A stretch of DNA of 64,000 nucleotides from Bacillota bacterium (GTDB lineage Bacteria > Bacillota > Clostridia > Lachnospirales > Lachnospiraceae): positions 248,001 through 312,000 of the forward strand of contig JAEZLH010000027.1 of assembly GCA_023435895.1 (NCBI GenBank), in the 5' to 3' direction. Under the pieces are notes generated by a model. That model ran no database searches, was not told where the DNA came from, and saw only the letters and a program-made list of their open reading frames with translations. Positions 55,464-63,663 of this stretch are shown here, piece by piece. Position numbers and translations under genes: made by a program. Position 1 is the stretch's first letter. Every line of letters starts with the position of its first letter.

Positions 55464-55479
55464 AGAAAGGAGTTTATAG

Positions 55480-55791
55480 ATGACAACGAAGCAAAGAGCT
55501 TATTTAAAGGGTCTTGCAATGACGATAGATCCCATTTACCAAATTGGCAAATCTTCTTTAACCCCGGAGTTAACCGAAGGCGTATCGGAGGCTTTGGAAG
55601 CGAGAGAATTGATTAAGATTGCGGTATTAAAGAATTGTATGGATGAACCAAAGGAACTTGCTAACATACTTGCTGAGCGTACCCATTCTGAGGTGGTGCA
55701 GGTAATCGGTAAGAAGATTGTTCTTTATCGTGAATCCAAAGAGAAGAAGAAAATTGTTCTTCCTTTAGAGAAAAAAACGAAGAATGCATAA
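55480..55791 (+). CDS. yhbY: RNA-binding protein YhbY (CRM domain)
   Basis: A 103-residue single CRM-domain protein linked to 50S assembly. It opens with MTTKQRAYLKGLAMTIDPIYQIGKSSLT and has the KNCMDEPKELA and GKKIVLYRE segments (the GxxG of the CRM fold lies in the latter region). AAAGGAG is 9 nt before the ATG, 16 bp after obg, consistent with one operon. Confidence 0.92.
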   Translation: MTTKQRAYLKGLAMTIDPIYQIGKSSLTPELTEGVSEALEARELIKIAVLKNCMDEPKELANILAERTHSEVVQVIGKKIVLYRESKEKKKIVLPLEKKTKNA

Positions 55792-55905
55792 TAGAGCCGG
55801 TATTACCATATACCGAATGTCGTGCATGTTTTAAATTTGTTAATCTTAATGCAACAAAATTAGGAAACGCTAGATTTCCCTTTGTTCAGAATGGAGATTG
55901 ATAAG

Positions 55906-56508
55906 ATGAAGATTGGAATAATGGGAGGAACCTTTAATCCGATTCATTTCGGACATTTGTTCCTCGCAGAAAACGCTTACGAACAGGCAGGGCTTGACAA
56001 GGTACTCTTTATGCCTTCGAAAAATCCTCCTCATAAGCCTTTTCCTGAAGGAGTTAATCAACAACAGCGAGTAGAAATGATTTCACTTGCTATTGCGAAT
56101 AATCCTCATTTTGAATTATCAACAATAGAACTAAGCAGGGATGGCTTAACTTATACAGCGGATACTCTGCAATTGTTATCGACTCAAAATCCGGACAATG
56201 AATACTTCTTCATAGTAGGAACAGACTCTCTTTTTTATATGCAACACTGGAAGGATCCTCAAATTGTTTTTGATCACTGCACCGTATTGGTAGCCGGCAG
56301 AGATAATGCAGACATGGATTCGATACAGAAACATATGGAATTATTGCAACAAAGCTTTCAGGCTAAGATTATATATGTTGAAATGCCTACCATCCAGATT
56401 TCTTCTGCCGATATAAGGACACGTATCAAGCAGGAAAAAACCGTTCATTACTATTTGCCGGAACCGATTATTGATTACGTCGAACAGAACCGGCTTTATA
56501 AGGAGTAA
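55906..56508 (+). CDS. nadD: Nicotinate-nucleotide adenylyltransferase
   Basis: A 200-residue enzyme converting nicotinate mononucleotide and ATP to deamido-NAD. The nucleotidyl-transferase motif GGTFNPIHFGH (residues 6-16) and the C-terminal ISSADIRTRI (the SSTxIR motif) are present. The ATG at 55906 follows GGAG by 10 nt; an ATG at 55891 lacks its own ribosome site. It is followed immediately by yqeK. Confidence 0.95.
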   Translation: MKIGIMGGTFNPIHFGHLFLAENAYEQAGLDKVLFMPSKNPPHKPFPEGVNQQQRVEMISLAIANNPHFELSTIELSRDGLTYTADTLQLLSTQNPDNEYFFIVGTDSLFYMQHWKDPQIVFDHCTVLVAGRDNADMDSIQKHMELLQQSFQAKIIYVEMPTIQISSADIRTRIKQEKTVHYYLPEPIIDYVEQNRLYKE

Positions 56509-56515
56509 TGGAGAA

Positions 56516-57124
56516 ATGATGGAAATAGAGCAAATTCAAGAAAAACTTAAGAGTGTATTGTCAAAATCTCGCTATGAACACAGCATTGGAGTGCAGGAAG
56601 TTTCTGATGATTTGGCAGTAATTTATGGTTATGATGAGAAAAAGGCTGCTCTTGCAGGCATCTTGCATGACTGCGCTAAATATCTTTCTGATGAAGAGCT
56701 TCTTAAGGAGTGCAGAGATAACAAGATCACGGTAACTGCGGTTGAGCGGAGATGCCCCTTTCTTTTACATGCTAAGGTAGGCGCCCTCTATGCACAGAAA
56801 AAGTATGAAATTGATGACCAGGATATTCTAACTGCAATCCGTTTTCATACTACAGGACGCCCTGGGATGACTTTACTGGAGAAGATATTATTTATATCTG
56901 ATTATATTGAACCCTATCGAAAGCCTCTACCAAGAATAGAGGAGATCAGAAAGGCAGCATATTTTGACCTTGATCGCGGTGTTTCTATGACCCTAGAGAA
57001 TATGATAGTCTATCTTAAGGAAACAGGACGTATTATGGATACAACTACACAGGCGGCTTATAATTATTACAATCAAGATTTAAATAAATCGTATTTATAT
57101 ACTGGTATAGCTCGAACGAAATAG
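56516..57124 (+). CDS. yqeK: HD-domain hydrolase YqeK
   Basis: A 202-residue metal-dependent HD phosphohydrolase; family members hydrolyse symmetric dinucleoside tetraphosphates (Ap4A). Metal ligands are seen as H in RYEHSIGV, the HD pair in GILHDCAKYL and the histidines in FLLHAKVGA and RFHTTGR, then a D in FISDYIEPYR. The ATG at 56516 follows nadD's stop by 7 bp; the frame overlaps nadD if read from 56471. Position between nadD and rsfS is standard. Confidence 0.93.
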   Translation: MMEIEQIQEKLKSVLSKSRYEHSIGVQEVSDDLAVIYGYDEKKAALAGILHDCAKYLSDEELLKECRDNKITVTAVERRCPFLLHAKVGALYAQKKYEIDDQDILTAIRFHTTGRPGMTLLEKILFISDYIEPYRKPLPRIEEIRKAAYFDLDRGVSMTLENMIVYLKETGRIMDTTTQAAYNYYNQDLNKSYLYTGIARTK

Positions 57125-57182
57125 AGTTGACGCTTTGAACCGTTCAGAGGCGTTTGAATAATTGAAAGGGATAGGTACATTC

Positions 57183-57542
57183 ATGGATATTTCTAAAAAA
57201 ATGGTGAAACTTGCTTATGAAGCAATGGATGAAAGAAAAGGTGAAGACATTCAGGTAATTGAGATCAAAGACATATCAATTATCGCGGATTATTTTATTA
57301 TTGCAAACGGAACAAACTCCTCCCAGGTTGATGCTTTGGTAGGCGCTGTTCAGGAGAAGTTGGGTAAAGAAGGCTATGTGCCGAAGAGAGTAGAAGGTGT
57401 TCGTTCTGCCAGCTGGATTCTCATGGATTACGGCGATGTAGTGGTTCACGTATTCTCAAAGGAGGATCGTCTGTTCTATAATCTGGAGCGTATCTGGAGA
57501 GATGGAAAGACAGTGAGTAAGGAACAGCTAGACGAGGAATAA
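57183..57542 (+). CDS. rsfS: Ribosome silencing factor RsfS
   Basis: A 119-residue RsfS (Iojap/YbeB) that binds L14 and blocks subunit joining in starvation. Core motifs are IEIKDISIIADYFIIANGTNSSQVDAL and SWILMDYGDVVVHVF. The start at 57183 has AGGT upstream; an in-frame TTG at 57162 is an unlikely start. It ends the obg-to-rsfS cluster. Confidence 0.95.
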   Translation: MDISKKMVKLAYEAMDERKGEDIQVIEIKDISIIADYFIIANGTNSSQVDALVGAVQEKLGKEGYVPKRVEGVRSASWILMDYGDVVVHVFSKEDRLFYNLERIWRDGKTVSKEQLDEE

Positions 57543-57560
57543 TCAATAATCACAGAATAT

Positions 57561-57622
57561 GGCTCCGAATTGGAAAGAGAAGTATCATGCTTCTCCCATC
57601 CATTACGGAGCCATTTATATAA
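57561..57622 (+). terminator. Hairpin downstream of rsfS
   Basis: TGGCTCCG (57561-57568) pairs with CGGAGCCA (57606-57613), with AGAAG/CTTCT inside. Only a weak T-rich tract follows, so its strength as a terminator is uncertain. Confidence 0.55.
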
Positions 57623-57698
57623 AAGGGCAAAATATTATAGAGTCAAATATTTTGTTCATGAATAGTAATCAACAAGTACATTGGTTGCATAATCAGGT

Positions 57699-57923
57699 TT
57701 ACTTAATTAGTTTTTCTTCTATTTCGATTGCCTTTTCGCTTATCTCCTCCGGAATTCTGTACTCGGTGGAGCTATCTGGGTATTTTCCATTCTGCAAATA
57801 ATAGAGTTCATGTTCAATATTCATCTTAACATAAGTCTTAATGCAAGTTCTAAATTGTGTTTTGACATGTGGATGTTTTGATTGAATGTCTATTTCCGTC
57901 TTGATATTGGTTATATCTTTCAT
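57699..57923 (-). CDS. Small hypothetical protein (74 aa)
   Basis: A 74-residue polar protein (MKDITNIKTEIDIQSKHPHV...), with an acidic C-terminus (EEISEKAIEIEEKLIK). AGGGG is 8 nt before the ATG at 57923, which supports translation; the GTG at 57932 abuts that site and is unlikely. It has no membrane segment or recognisable motif. It is monocistronic, convergent to rsfS. Function unknown. Confidence 0.65.
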   Translation of the reverse strand: MKDITNIKTEIDIQSKHPHVKTQFRTCIKTYVKMNIEHELYYLQNGKYPDSSTEYRIPEEISEKAIEIEEKLIK

Positions 57924-57932
57924 ATCACTCAC

Positions 57933-58612
57933 CCCTTTGTAGTAATATTATATTAAATTTTACTCAGATTGCTACACATTTATTCAATGTAATTGTAAAA
58001 TTAATACAAATAATTTTAAGATACAGGGGTATAGTACGACATATTGACTAAAATTTAACACATAAACATGATTTTTGGATTATTAATTTTAATAATTTAT
58101 GATAAAATGAAATTGGGAATTAGTGATTTGTTGATTTTTGATTTATGATGTTGAATTTTTGAATTTGGGCTTAAGAACTTATAGATATGAATTGATGAAT
58201 ATTTCGATTAGAATATATTGAATTTTGATTTGAGGTATTGAGCTTTCGGTGTTGAATCATTGTCTTGTTGAAATTAAGAATAGTTAATTTGCTACATTTA
58301 TGATATATACATTATAGATTTTAGAAAATCGAGAGCATTACTATGTCAATTCATTATTTATTTAAGCAATTTGTATTTACTTCCTGTATCAAGCCAAATA
58401 TCTGTATAATAAAAAAAAGAAAGAAATATTCCCGAGTCTGAGTAGTTTCACCAGTAGTATGATGGTACTAAAGCAAAGAACCACAATGCCACTCGTAAAA
58501 TCACTCACTATGGGAATATTTCTTCCTATTGAAAAAATGATTACTTAAAAATCGGATAGATTTTAGTTCATTTCATCGAATCATTTGAATCCTGACGATA
58601 TATGTAGCCCTA
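57933..58612. other. 680-bp AT-rich region between the hypothetical gene and lexA
   Basis: No ORF is supported. Positions ~58110-58290 are low-complexity T/G/A sequence (repeated TTGATTTTTGA-like words). A long inverted repeat at 58421-58524 is described separately. Confidence 0.5.
58421..58524 (-). ncRNA. Candidate small RNA or lexA terminator
   Basis: AAGAAATATTCCC (58421-58433) and GGGAATATTTCTT (58512-58524) form a perfect 13-bp stem around ~78 nt. Read on the minus strand, the 3' arm runs into TTTCTTTCTTTTTTTT, a proper intrinsic-terminator tail. It lies about 90 bp after lexA in the same direction. It could be the lexA terminator or a separate small RNA. Confidence 0.45.
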
Positions 58613-59230
58613 TTAATCATACATACGGAATAAACCAATTACTTTGCCGAGTATCTTTAAATCTGGTACAATAATCGGCTCCATAGTATCATTCTCAGGC
58701 TGGAGACGATAAAAACCGTTCTCTTTGTAAAAGGTCTTAACGGTAACTTCTTCACCAATCAATGCCACTACATATTCACCATTCTTCGCATGGGACTGCT
58801 TTTGAACAAGAATGTTATCACCATCAAAGATACCCGCGTTGATCATGCTTTGCCCTTTAACTCGGAGCATAAAGGTCTCCTCATTGGGCATATACTCAGA
58901 TGGTATTGGGAAATAGCTGTCAATATTCTCAACAGCGAGGATTGGCTGTCCTGCTGTGATGGTTCCTACTACTGGAACATTGACCAGCTCACGCCTTGTT
59001 AAATTAAATTCATCATCAATGATCTCAATGGCACGCGGTTTGGATGGATCTCTTCTAATGTAACCGTTCTTCTCCAACGTTTCAAGATGAGAGTGAACGG
59101 ATGAAGTTGATTTCAGCTTTACAGCTTCGCAAATTTCACGAACTGCCGGCGGATATCCCTTATTTATGATCTGAGATTTTAAATAATCCAGTATTTCTTT
59201 CTGCTTATTGCTAATTCTACCATACCCCAT
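58613..59230 (-). CDS. lexA: SOS repressor LexA
   Basis: A 205-residue LexA, the same length as in Bacillus. The winged-helix DNA-binding domain occupies residues 1-70. The self-cleavage bond is Ala93-Gly94 (GTITAGQP), with catalytic Ser128 (GQSMINAG) and Lys165 (EVTVKTF). The ATG at 59230 follows GGAGG by 11 nt; an upstream ATG at 59248 overlaps the ribosome site. A LexA box lies in its own promoter, so it is autoregulated. The gene faces away from a LysM gene with LexA boxes, with a Big_2 gene in between. Confidence 0.96.
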   Translation of the reverse strand: MGYGRISNKQKEILDYLKSQIINKGYPPAVREICEAVKLKSTSSVHSHLETLEKNGYIRRDPSKPRAIEIIDDEFNLTRRELVNVPVVGTITAGQPILAVENIDSYFPIPSEYMPNEETFMLRVKGQSMINAGIFDGDNILVQKQSHAKNGEYVVALIGEEVTVKTFYKENGFYRLQPENDTMEPIIVPDLKILGKVIGLFRMYD

Positions 59231-59262
59231 AATACTGTCGGCCTCCATTCGTTATTTGCTTC

Positions 59263-59302
59263 ATTATAACATAAACACCAATAAATTGCAAAACGAATGT
59301 TC
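59263..59302 (-). promoter_or_regulatory. lexA promoter with LexA box
   Basis: On the minus strand the -10 TATAAT is at 59268-59263 and the -35 TTGCAA is at 59291-59286, with 17 bp between. The LexA (Cheo) box GAACATTCGTTT lies at 59302-59291, overlapping the -35, and fits GAACNNNNGTTY. Confidence 0.8.
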
Positions 59303-59372
59303 TGAAAAGCGAAAAAATGTTTGTAAAATGGAATAAATGTTCGGTATCACGATTGTACTCCAATTGAAATTT

Positions 59373-60887
59373 TTAGCGTTGCATAACATAGAAGGAATTC
59401 AGTACATATTCAGCGATAGCGGAGAAGTTAGGAGTATCACCCCCGTCTTTTACAGCGTAGCATACTTCATTTATACTCATACCAAAATAATAATACGCTT
59501 TATCAGTGTTTTTATTGGCAGATTGAACCCTAAATGCACACATATAACAATTACCATGGCTGGATAAATAATTCTCTTGCTTAAAGTCTTTCAGTACAGA
59601 CTTTTTGTGCTTAATAGAAGAATGAATGTCGGAAAGGACAGCTCTTTCGTTAAAATTCTTTTCAGTATACATTATATTTTTGAAGGTATAGTATTCAATG
59701 GAAGGTATTCCGGGTCTTGTTATTGTAATCACTATACCAGATGACGAATCAACGTTTGGCTTTACTGTGATTTCAAAACCATTTTTGGTCATTTTGTAAT
59801 CATATGACCAGGATTTTGGTACAACAAAATTAAGCTTATCCTGGATTTTTTCAACGCAGGGTATAGGAGCATTGTTCAAGTATGGATGGCTTCTGCTAGC
59901 ACCAACAATAAGATATGTATATCGGTTATTCCCAACAGTAGCTGTAATTGTCGCAACTCCGGGGGATTGAACTTTTAGTGCTCCATCAGAGGATACAGTA
60001 ACACTATCTTCATTGTCCGAACTCCATTTAATAGAGGTATCGGAAGTTGCATCCGGTACAAAGAGTTTCGTCTTTTTATCACCCTCATAGACCAAAAGAC
60101 TTTTTTGATTGATGCTTGGTAATTTTGTTACCGTAACGGAGCAGGTATAGTCAGTTCCATCCACTCTTCCTGTTATGGTAGCGGTACCAGCTGATACTCC
60201 TGTAACTTTTCCATCCATCGATATATATGCAATACTTGAATTAGAACTATTCCATTCGGCGCGATAACTAATTCCTTTAAAGTTAAGTTGGTGGGTTTGT
60301 CCCTGTTGTAGAGTAAGAGAGCTTTTGTTTAAGCTGATTCTTTCGTTCACTACAACCTTACAGGTATAGCTCTTACCCTCAATAGTAGCAGTAATGTCTG
60401 CTGTGCCAATGCCTACTCCGGATATCACTCCGATTTCTGAAACGGTCGCCACACTGCTATCGTTGGTTGTCCAATCTGCTTCTTCATTAACCTTGCCGTT
60501 GTTTTTATTAATTACATTGATGAAGTCTTTTTTATCAACGTTTAAGGTAACAGAGGAAGCGCTTAAGCGCAACGGATCTTCATATACAATTACTTTATAG
60601 GGAACATTATATCCATCTACGTCGGCCGTTATGATTGTGCTTCCTAGCCCTACGGCGGTAATGGTTCCATCAAGGTCTACCTTAACGATTTTGTCATTGC
60701 TAGAGGACCATTTGACTTTTGAATCTCTGTTTATCACCTGGAGGGTTGTGGAAGCTCCCAGTTCAAGGGTTGTTTGACCCGATGTTGATAGCGTTACAAT
60801 TGATATAACTTTTTGAAGAACAATTGGTGATATACATATTAATGCTAGTACGAAAATGGATAAAATAACTATAATATATTTCTTCAT
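59373..60887 (-). CDS. Surface protein with Big_2 repeats and a C-terminal unknown domain (copy 1)
   Basis: A 504-residue exported protein. One N-terminal hydrophobic segment (about residues 4-25) is a signal or anchor. Four Big_2 modules follow at about 33-100, 105-178, 181-257 and 259-335, with W-S-S-x-N/D and G-x-A-T-I-T-A signatures. A C-terminal ~165-residue domain (KIQDKLNFVVPKSW..., YLSSHGN...) ends the protein and is shared with the two genes at the window end. GGGG is 7 nt before the ATG. It stands between lexA and the LysM gene. Function unknown; adhesion or envelope stress is speculation. Confidence 0.8.
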   Translation of the reverse strand: MKKYIIVILSIFVLALICISPIVLQKVISIVTLSTSGQTTLELGASTTLQVINRDSKVKWSSSNDKIVKVDLDGTITAVGLGSTIITADVDGYNVPYKVIVYEDPLRLSASSVTLNVDKKDFINVINKNNGKVNEEADWTTNDSSVATVSEIGVISGVGIGTADITATIEGKSYTCKVVVNERISLNKSSLTLQQGQTHQLNFKGISYRAEWNSSNSSIAYISMDGKVTGVSAGTATITGRVDGTDYTCSVTVTKLPSINQKSLLVYEGDKKTKLFVPDATSDTSIKWSSDNEDSVTVSSDGALKVQSPGVATITATVGNNRYTYLIVGASRSHPYLNNAPIPCVEKIQDKLNFVVPKSWSYDYKMTKNGFEITVKPNVDSSSGIVITITRPGIPSIEYYTFKNIMYTEKNFNERAVLSDIHSSIKHKKSVLKDFKQENYLSSHGNCYMCAFRVQSANKNTDKAYYYFGMSINEVCYAVKDGGDTPNFSAIAEYVLNSFYVMQR

Positions 60888-60976
60888 TGTTTAACCCCCA
60901 AGATGTAGTTTTATGGCTATCTCTGGATAATTATAGAATAATAATCAATATAATGCAAATTAATCTTAGGAATAAT

Positions 60977-61044
60977 CGCTATACGCTATAAGTCGCTATA
61001 CGCTATAAGTCGCTATACGCAATAAGCCGCTATACTCTATAAGT
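60977..61044. repeat. 17-bp tandem repeat (four units)
   Basis: Units CGCTATACGCTATAAGT at 60977-60993 and 60994-61010 are identical. The units at 61011-61027 and 61028-61044 differ by two bases or fewer, and a decayed fifth unit follows. Confidence 0.9.
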
Positions 61045-61160
61045 CGCCATACGTAATCGCTCGTAATTGATTTCCGTCGCTATATTCTGAATTAGAAGCT
61101 TTGAACTAGAAGTGGAATTGAAATTCAAATACATTTAAGTTCAAATATATTTATAAAAAG

Positions 61161-61233
61161 GAATATATGTTCGAAAATCATGTTGACAAACAGATGTTCG
61201 CATTATATAATCATTTTATCAAAACAGATGTTC
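61161..61233 (+). promoter_or_regulatory. SOS promoter of the YneA-like gene with LexA boxes
   Basis: A consensus promoter (TTGACA 61183-61188, 17 bp, TATAAT 61206-61211) carries a LexA box AAACAGATGTTC (61188-61199) inside its spacer and an identical box at 61222-61233. Both are GAACATCTGTTT on the other strand. A third partial match is at 61161-61172. Confidence 0.85.
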
Positions 61234-61364
61234 GTGTTGAAAGTGTATTTCATTAAAATATCTGATAGGATTTGTTGAAATAGACATCCTGTGACTGCGG
61301 CCCATACTATAATAATAGCGATGATTGATCCATTATTTGATAATTATTTCGGGAGGTATGTAAT

Positions 61365-61760
61365 ATGAATAGAACCACTTATATGATTACGGAAGGACAA
61401 AATTATTATAATGCTAATAAAAGAAAGATATGGATTTTGGGAGTATCAATTTTAGCTATCTTACTAATCCTGTCCGTAGGTTTTATCACAAAGACGGTAA
61501 CAGCAAAGAGTAGCATAAATAAAGCTAAGCTGGTTACCAGTGTTGAGGTGCAAGAAGGGGACACACTTTGGAGTATAGCATCTAATTACATAAGTGAGGA
61601 ATATTCGGATATGAATGATTATATCAAAGAGATAAAAGCAACGAATCAAATATCAGATAATGAGATTTATAAAGGTAGTTATATAATCGTTCCCTATTAC
61701 CCAAAGGAAAGCAGCGATAAAGATGGAGATGCATCAATAGTAATTTCTGAAACGAGATAA
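61365..61760 (+). CDS. yneA: YneA-like LysM cell division suppressor
   Basis: A 131-residue membrane-anchored protein. One helix (about residues 25-45) is followed by a LysM peptidoglycan-binding domain (VEVQEGDTLWSIASNYI...IYKGSYIIVPY, about 64-115). This build (short tail, helix, LysM) and the LexA-box promoter match YneA of Bacillus subtilis, which delays septation during the SOS response. GGGAGG is 9 nt before the ATG. The function is inferred from architecture, regulation and nearness to lexA. Confidence 0.82.
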   Translation: MNRTTYMITEGQNYYNANKRKIWILGVSILAILLILSVGFITKTVTAKSSINKAKLVTSVEVQEGDTLWSIASNYISEEYSDMNDYIKEIKATNQISDNEIYKGSYIIVPYYPKESSDKDGDASIVISETR

Positions 61761-61927
61761 AACATTCCTTTCTATAGCATTAACAATAATTATATACTTC
61801 TCATATTTAATCGGAGGGCAATACAGTAAGAATATATCTTTAGTATGCAGACAGCAGGATGCATATTTTGCTTTAAGAGCGCAAGTAATACTTGCATATC
61901 AAAAATAATATAGCAGACAGTACATAA

Positions 61928-61967
61928 AAAGAAGGAAGAGAACAGTATTGGAGTCTCTTCCTTCTTT
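61928..61967. terminator. Bidirectional terminator between yneA and the second Big_2 gene
   Basis: AAAGAAGGAAGAGA (61928-61941) pairs with TCTCTTCCTTCTTT (61954-61967). Confidence 0.88.
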
Positions 61968-61991
61968 GTGCTACTTCAAATGGGTTATTAG

Positions 61992-63515
61992 TTATTTTAC
62001 ATAAATGGAGTTAATGATATAATCAACATATTTCTGTAGATTTGCGTAATCATCCATATCGGATACTTCAATCTTAATATCGTATTGTCCGAGATTGAAT
62101 TCATAAGTGGACATTTTTGCTCTCATACCCATCATGATCATAGTGTATTGCATTTTATATACATTACCATGGCTGGATAAATAAGTATTTTCTTTGAAAC
62201 TTGTTACAGCACCACCCAACATGGATAGAAGAGCGTTTAAGGATTTAATCGCCTCTTCAGACATTCCTCCCTCATTCACAATCTTATTCTTGAAGGTGAA
62301 ATAGTCAGTTGATGGTTTGTCGGTTTTATTAATAGTAACTGCAATTGAGGAAGACAGAGAAGAATTCTTTGGAGTTAAGGTAAAGCCATACTCGCCAAGG
62401 ATAGAACCTTCTTCATAATCCCAGGATTTTGGAACTACAAAATGTACTTTATCCTGAATTTTCTCAACACCTTCAAAAGGTGCTTTGCTTACATAGGGAT
62501 TACCTTTATTTACACTTACAATAAAGAAAGTGTAGTTCTTACTACCAACAGTAGCGGTTATAGTAACGGTACCGGCAGCAATTATATTTAAAGTTCCATT
62601 TGAGGAGACAGTAACACATTTTTTATTACTTGTACTCCATTTTATAGTGGTTTTTGCGGGAATACCAGGTACGGTAAGTTTGGTTTTGCTATCCCCAACA
62701 TAGGTAAGAATACTTCTCTGATTGATGGTGGTTAACTTAGTTACTGTTACGTTACACTTATAATTGGTACCATCCACTCGGCCGGTTATAGTAGCAGTAC
62801 CAGGTGCCACAGCGATAACCTTTCCTTCGAGGTCAACATAAGCTACCTTTGCATTTGAGGTACTCCATTCTGCACGGTAACTAATTCCCTTAAAAGTTAA
62901 TTGGTGAGATTGTCCCTGCTTCAGACTAAGTGAGCTCTTTGTTAAGGCGATTTTTTCTTTTACACTTACATTACAGCTGTACTTTTTTCCATTGTAGGTA
63001 GCAGAAATTACTGCTTTTCCAACTTTTACGGCGGTAATAACACCGGTTTTAGAAACAGTTGCTACGTTTTTATCACTTGTTGCCCAAGTGGCTTTTTTTA
63101 CCTTGCCGGTATTCTTACCTGTTACATTGATAAAATCCTTTTTTCCTACATTTAGGATAACAGAAGTATTGTTTAACGATGTTTGTTCTTCTACAACGGT
63201 TAATTGATAAGTCAGAGTTTGACCGTCTACGAAGGCAGTAATAATTGATGTACCGACGCCATATGCAGTGGCTAATCCATCACTGTCTACATAGATACAA
63301 TCCTCATTGCTAGAAGACCAATCAGCCTCTGATTCTGTACCTTTAATTGTAAGCGTTGATGTAGAACCTAGCTCAAAAATAGTTTTTGTTGCTTTGATTG
63401 ATAATGTCGTTTCGGCATGTGCCACTTTTGTGCCGATTTGATTCGTGTTAATAGGTGATAGTAATAATGATGTAATTAAAAGAACGGATAACATATAAGC
63501 GATGTACTTTTTCAT
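61992..63515 (-). CDS. Surface protein with Big_2 repeats and a C-terminal unknown domain (copy 2)
   Basis: A 507-residue secreted protein with a signal peptide ending AHA (cleavage near residue 35). Four Big_2 modules follow (about 36-105, 108-183, 184-260, 261-336) and a ~165-residue C-terminal domain (KIQDKVHFVVPKSWDYEE..., TYLSSHGN..., YIINSIYVK). It is clearly paralogous to the 504-residue neighbour, e.g. the shared KISYRAEWS-type third module and KDFINV second-module start. GAGGTAA precedes the ATG. No enzyme domain, sortase motif or wall-binding domain was found. Confidence 0.82.
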   Translation of the reverse strand: MKKYIAYMLSVLLITSLLLSPINTNQIGTKVAHAETTLSIKATKTIFELGSTSTLTIKGTESEADWSSSNEDCIYVDSDGLATAYGVGTSIITAFVDGQTLTYQLTVVEEQTSLNNTSVILNVGKKDFINVTGKNTGKVKKATWATSDKNVATVSKTGVITAVKVGKAVISATYNGKKYSCNVSVKEKIALTKSSLSLKQGQSHQLTFKGISYRAEWSTSNAKVAYVDLEGKVIAVAPGTATITGRVDGTNYKCNVTVTKLTTINQRSILTYVGDSKTKLTVPGIPAKTTIKWSTSNKKCVTVSSNGTLNIIAAGTVTITATVGSKNYTFFIVSVNKGNPYVSKAPFEGVEKIQDKVHFVVPKSWDYEEGSILGEYGFTLTPKNSSLSSSIAVTINKTDKPSTDYFTFKNKIVNEGGMSEEAIKSLNALLSMLGGAVTSFKENTYLSSHGNVYKMQYTMIMMGMRAKMSTYEFNLGQYDIKIEVSDMDDYANLQKYVDYIINSIYVK

Positions 63516-63593
63516 GAGTTACCTCCCATTTGTTTGTATAAGTTGGTTGATTTTTGAATAGGTGTTAAATAATGCCATGTTATAAGTTGAAAA

Positions 63594-63640
63594 CGAGAGG
63601 AAAAAACATATAACCTGTTTCTTCCTCTCATTATATACGG
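63594..63640 (-). terminator. Terminator between the second and third Big_2 genes
   Basis: CGAGAGGAA and TTCCTCTC arms enclose an AT-rich loop (63594-63640). On the minus strand it follows the third gene's stop and ends in CTCTCGTTTT. Confidence 0.7.
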
Positions 63641-63663
63641 AAAAAATAATTATTAAGTTGAAA

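Larger units (their letters stand above)
60888..61364. other. 477-bp divergent region
   Basis: It separates the Big_2 gene (-) from the LysM gene (+). It contains a 17-bp tandem repeat (60977-61044) and the LexA-box promoter at 61183-61233. No ORF is visible. Confidence 0.6.

Noticed and set aside
57559..57801. 80-codon plus-strand ORF after rsfS
   Set aside because: It has no ribosome site, is built from an inverted repeat at its start and overlaps the minus-strand gene at 57699-57923.
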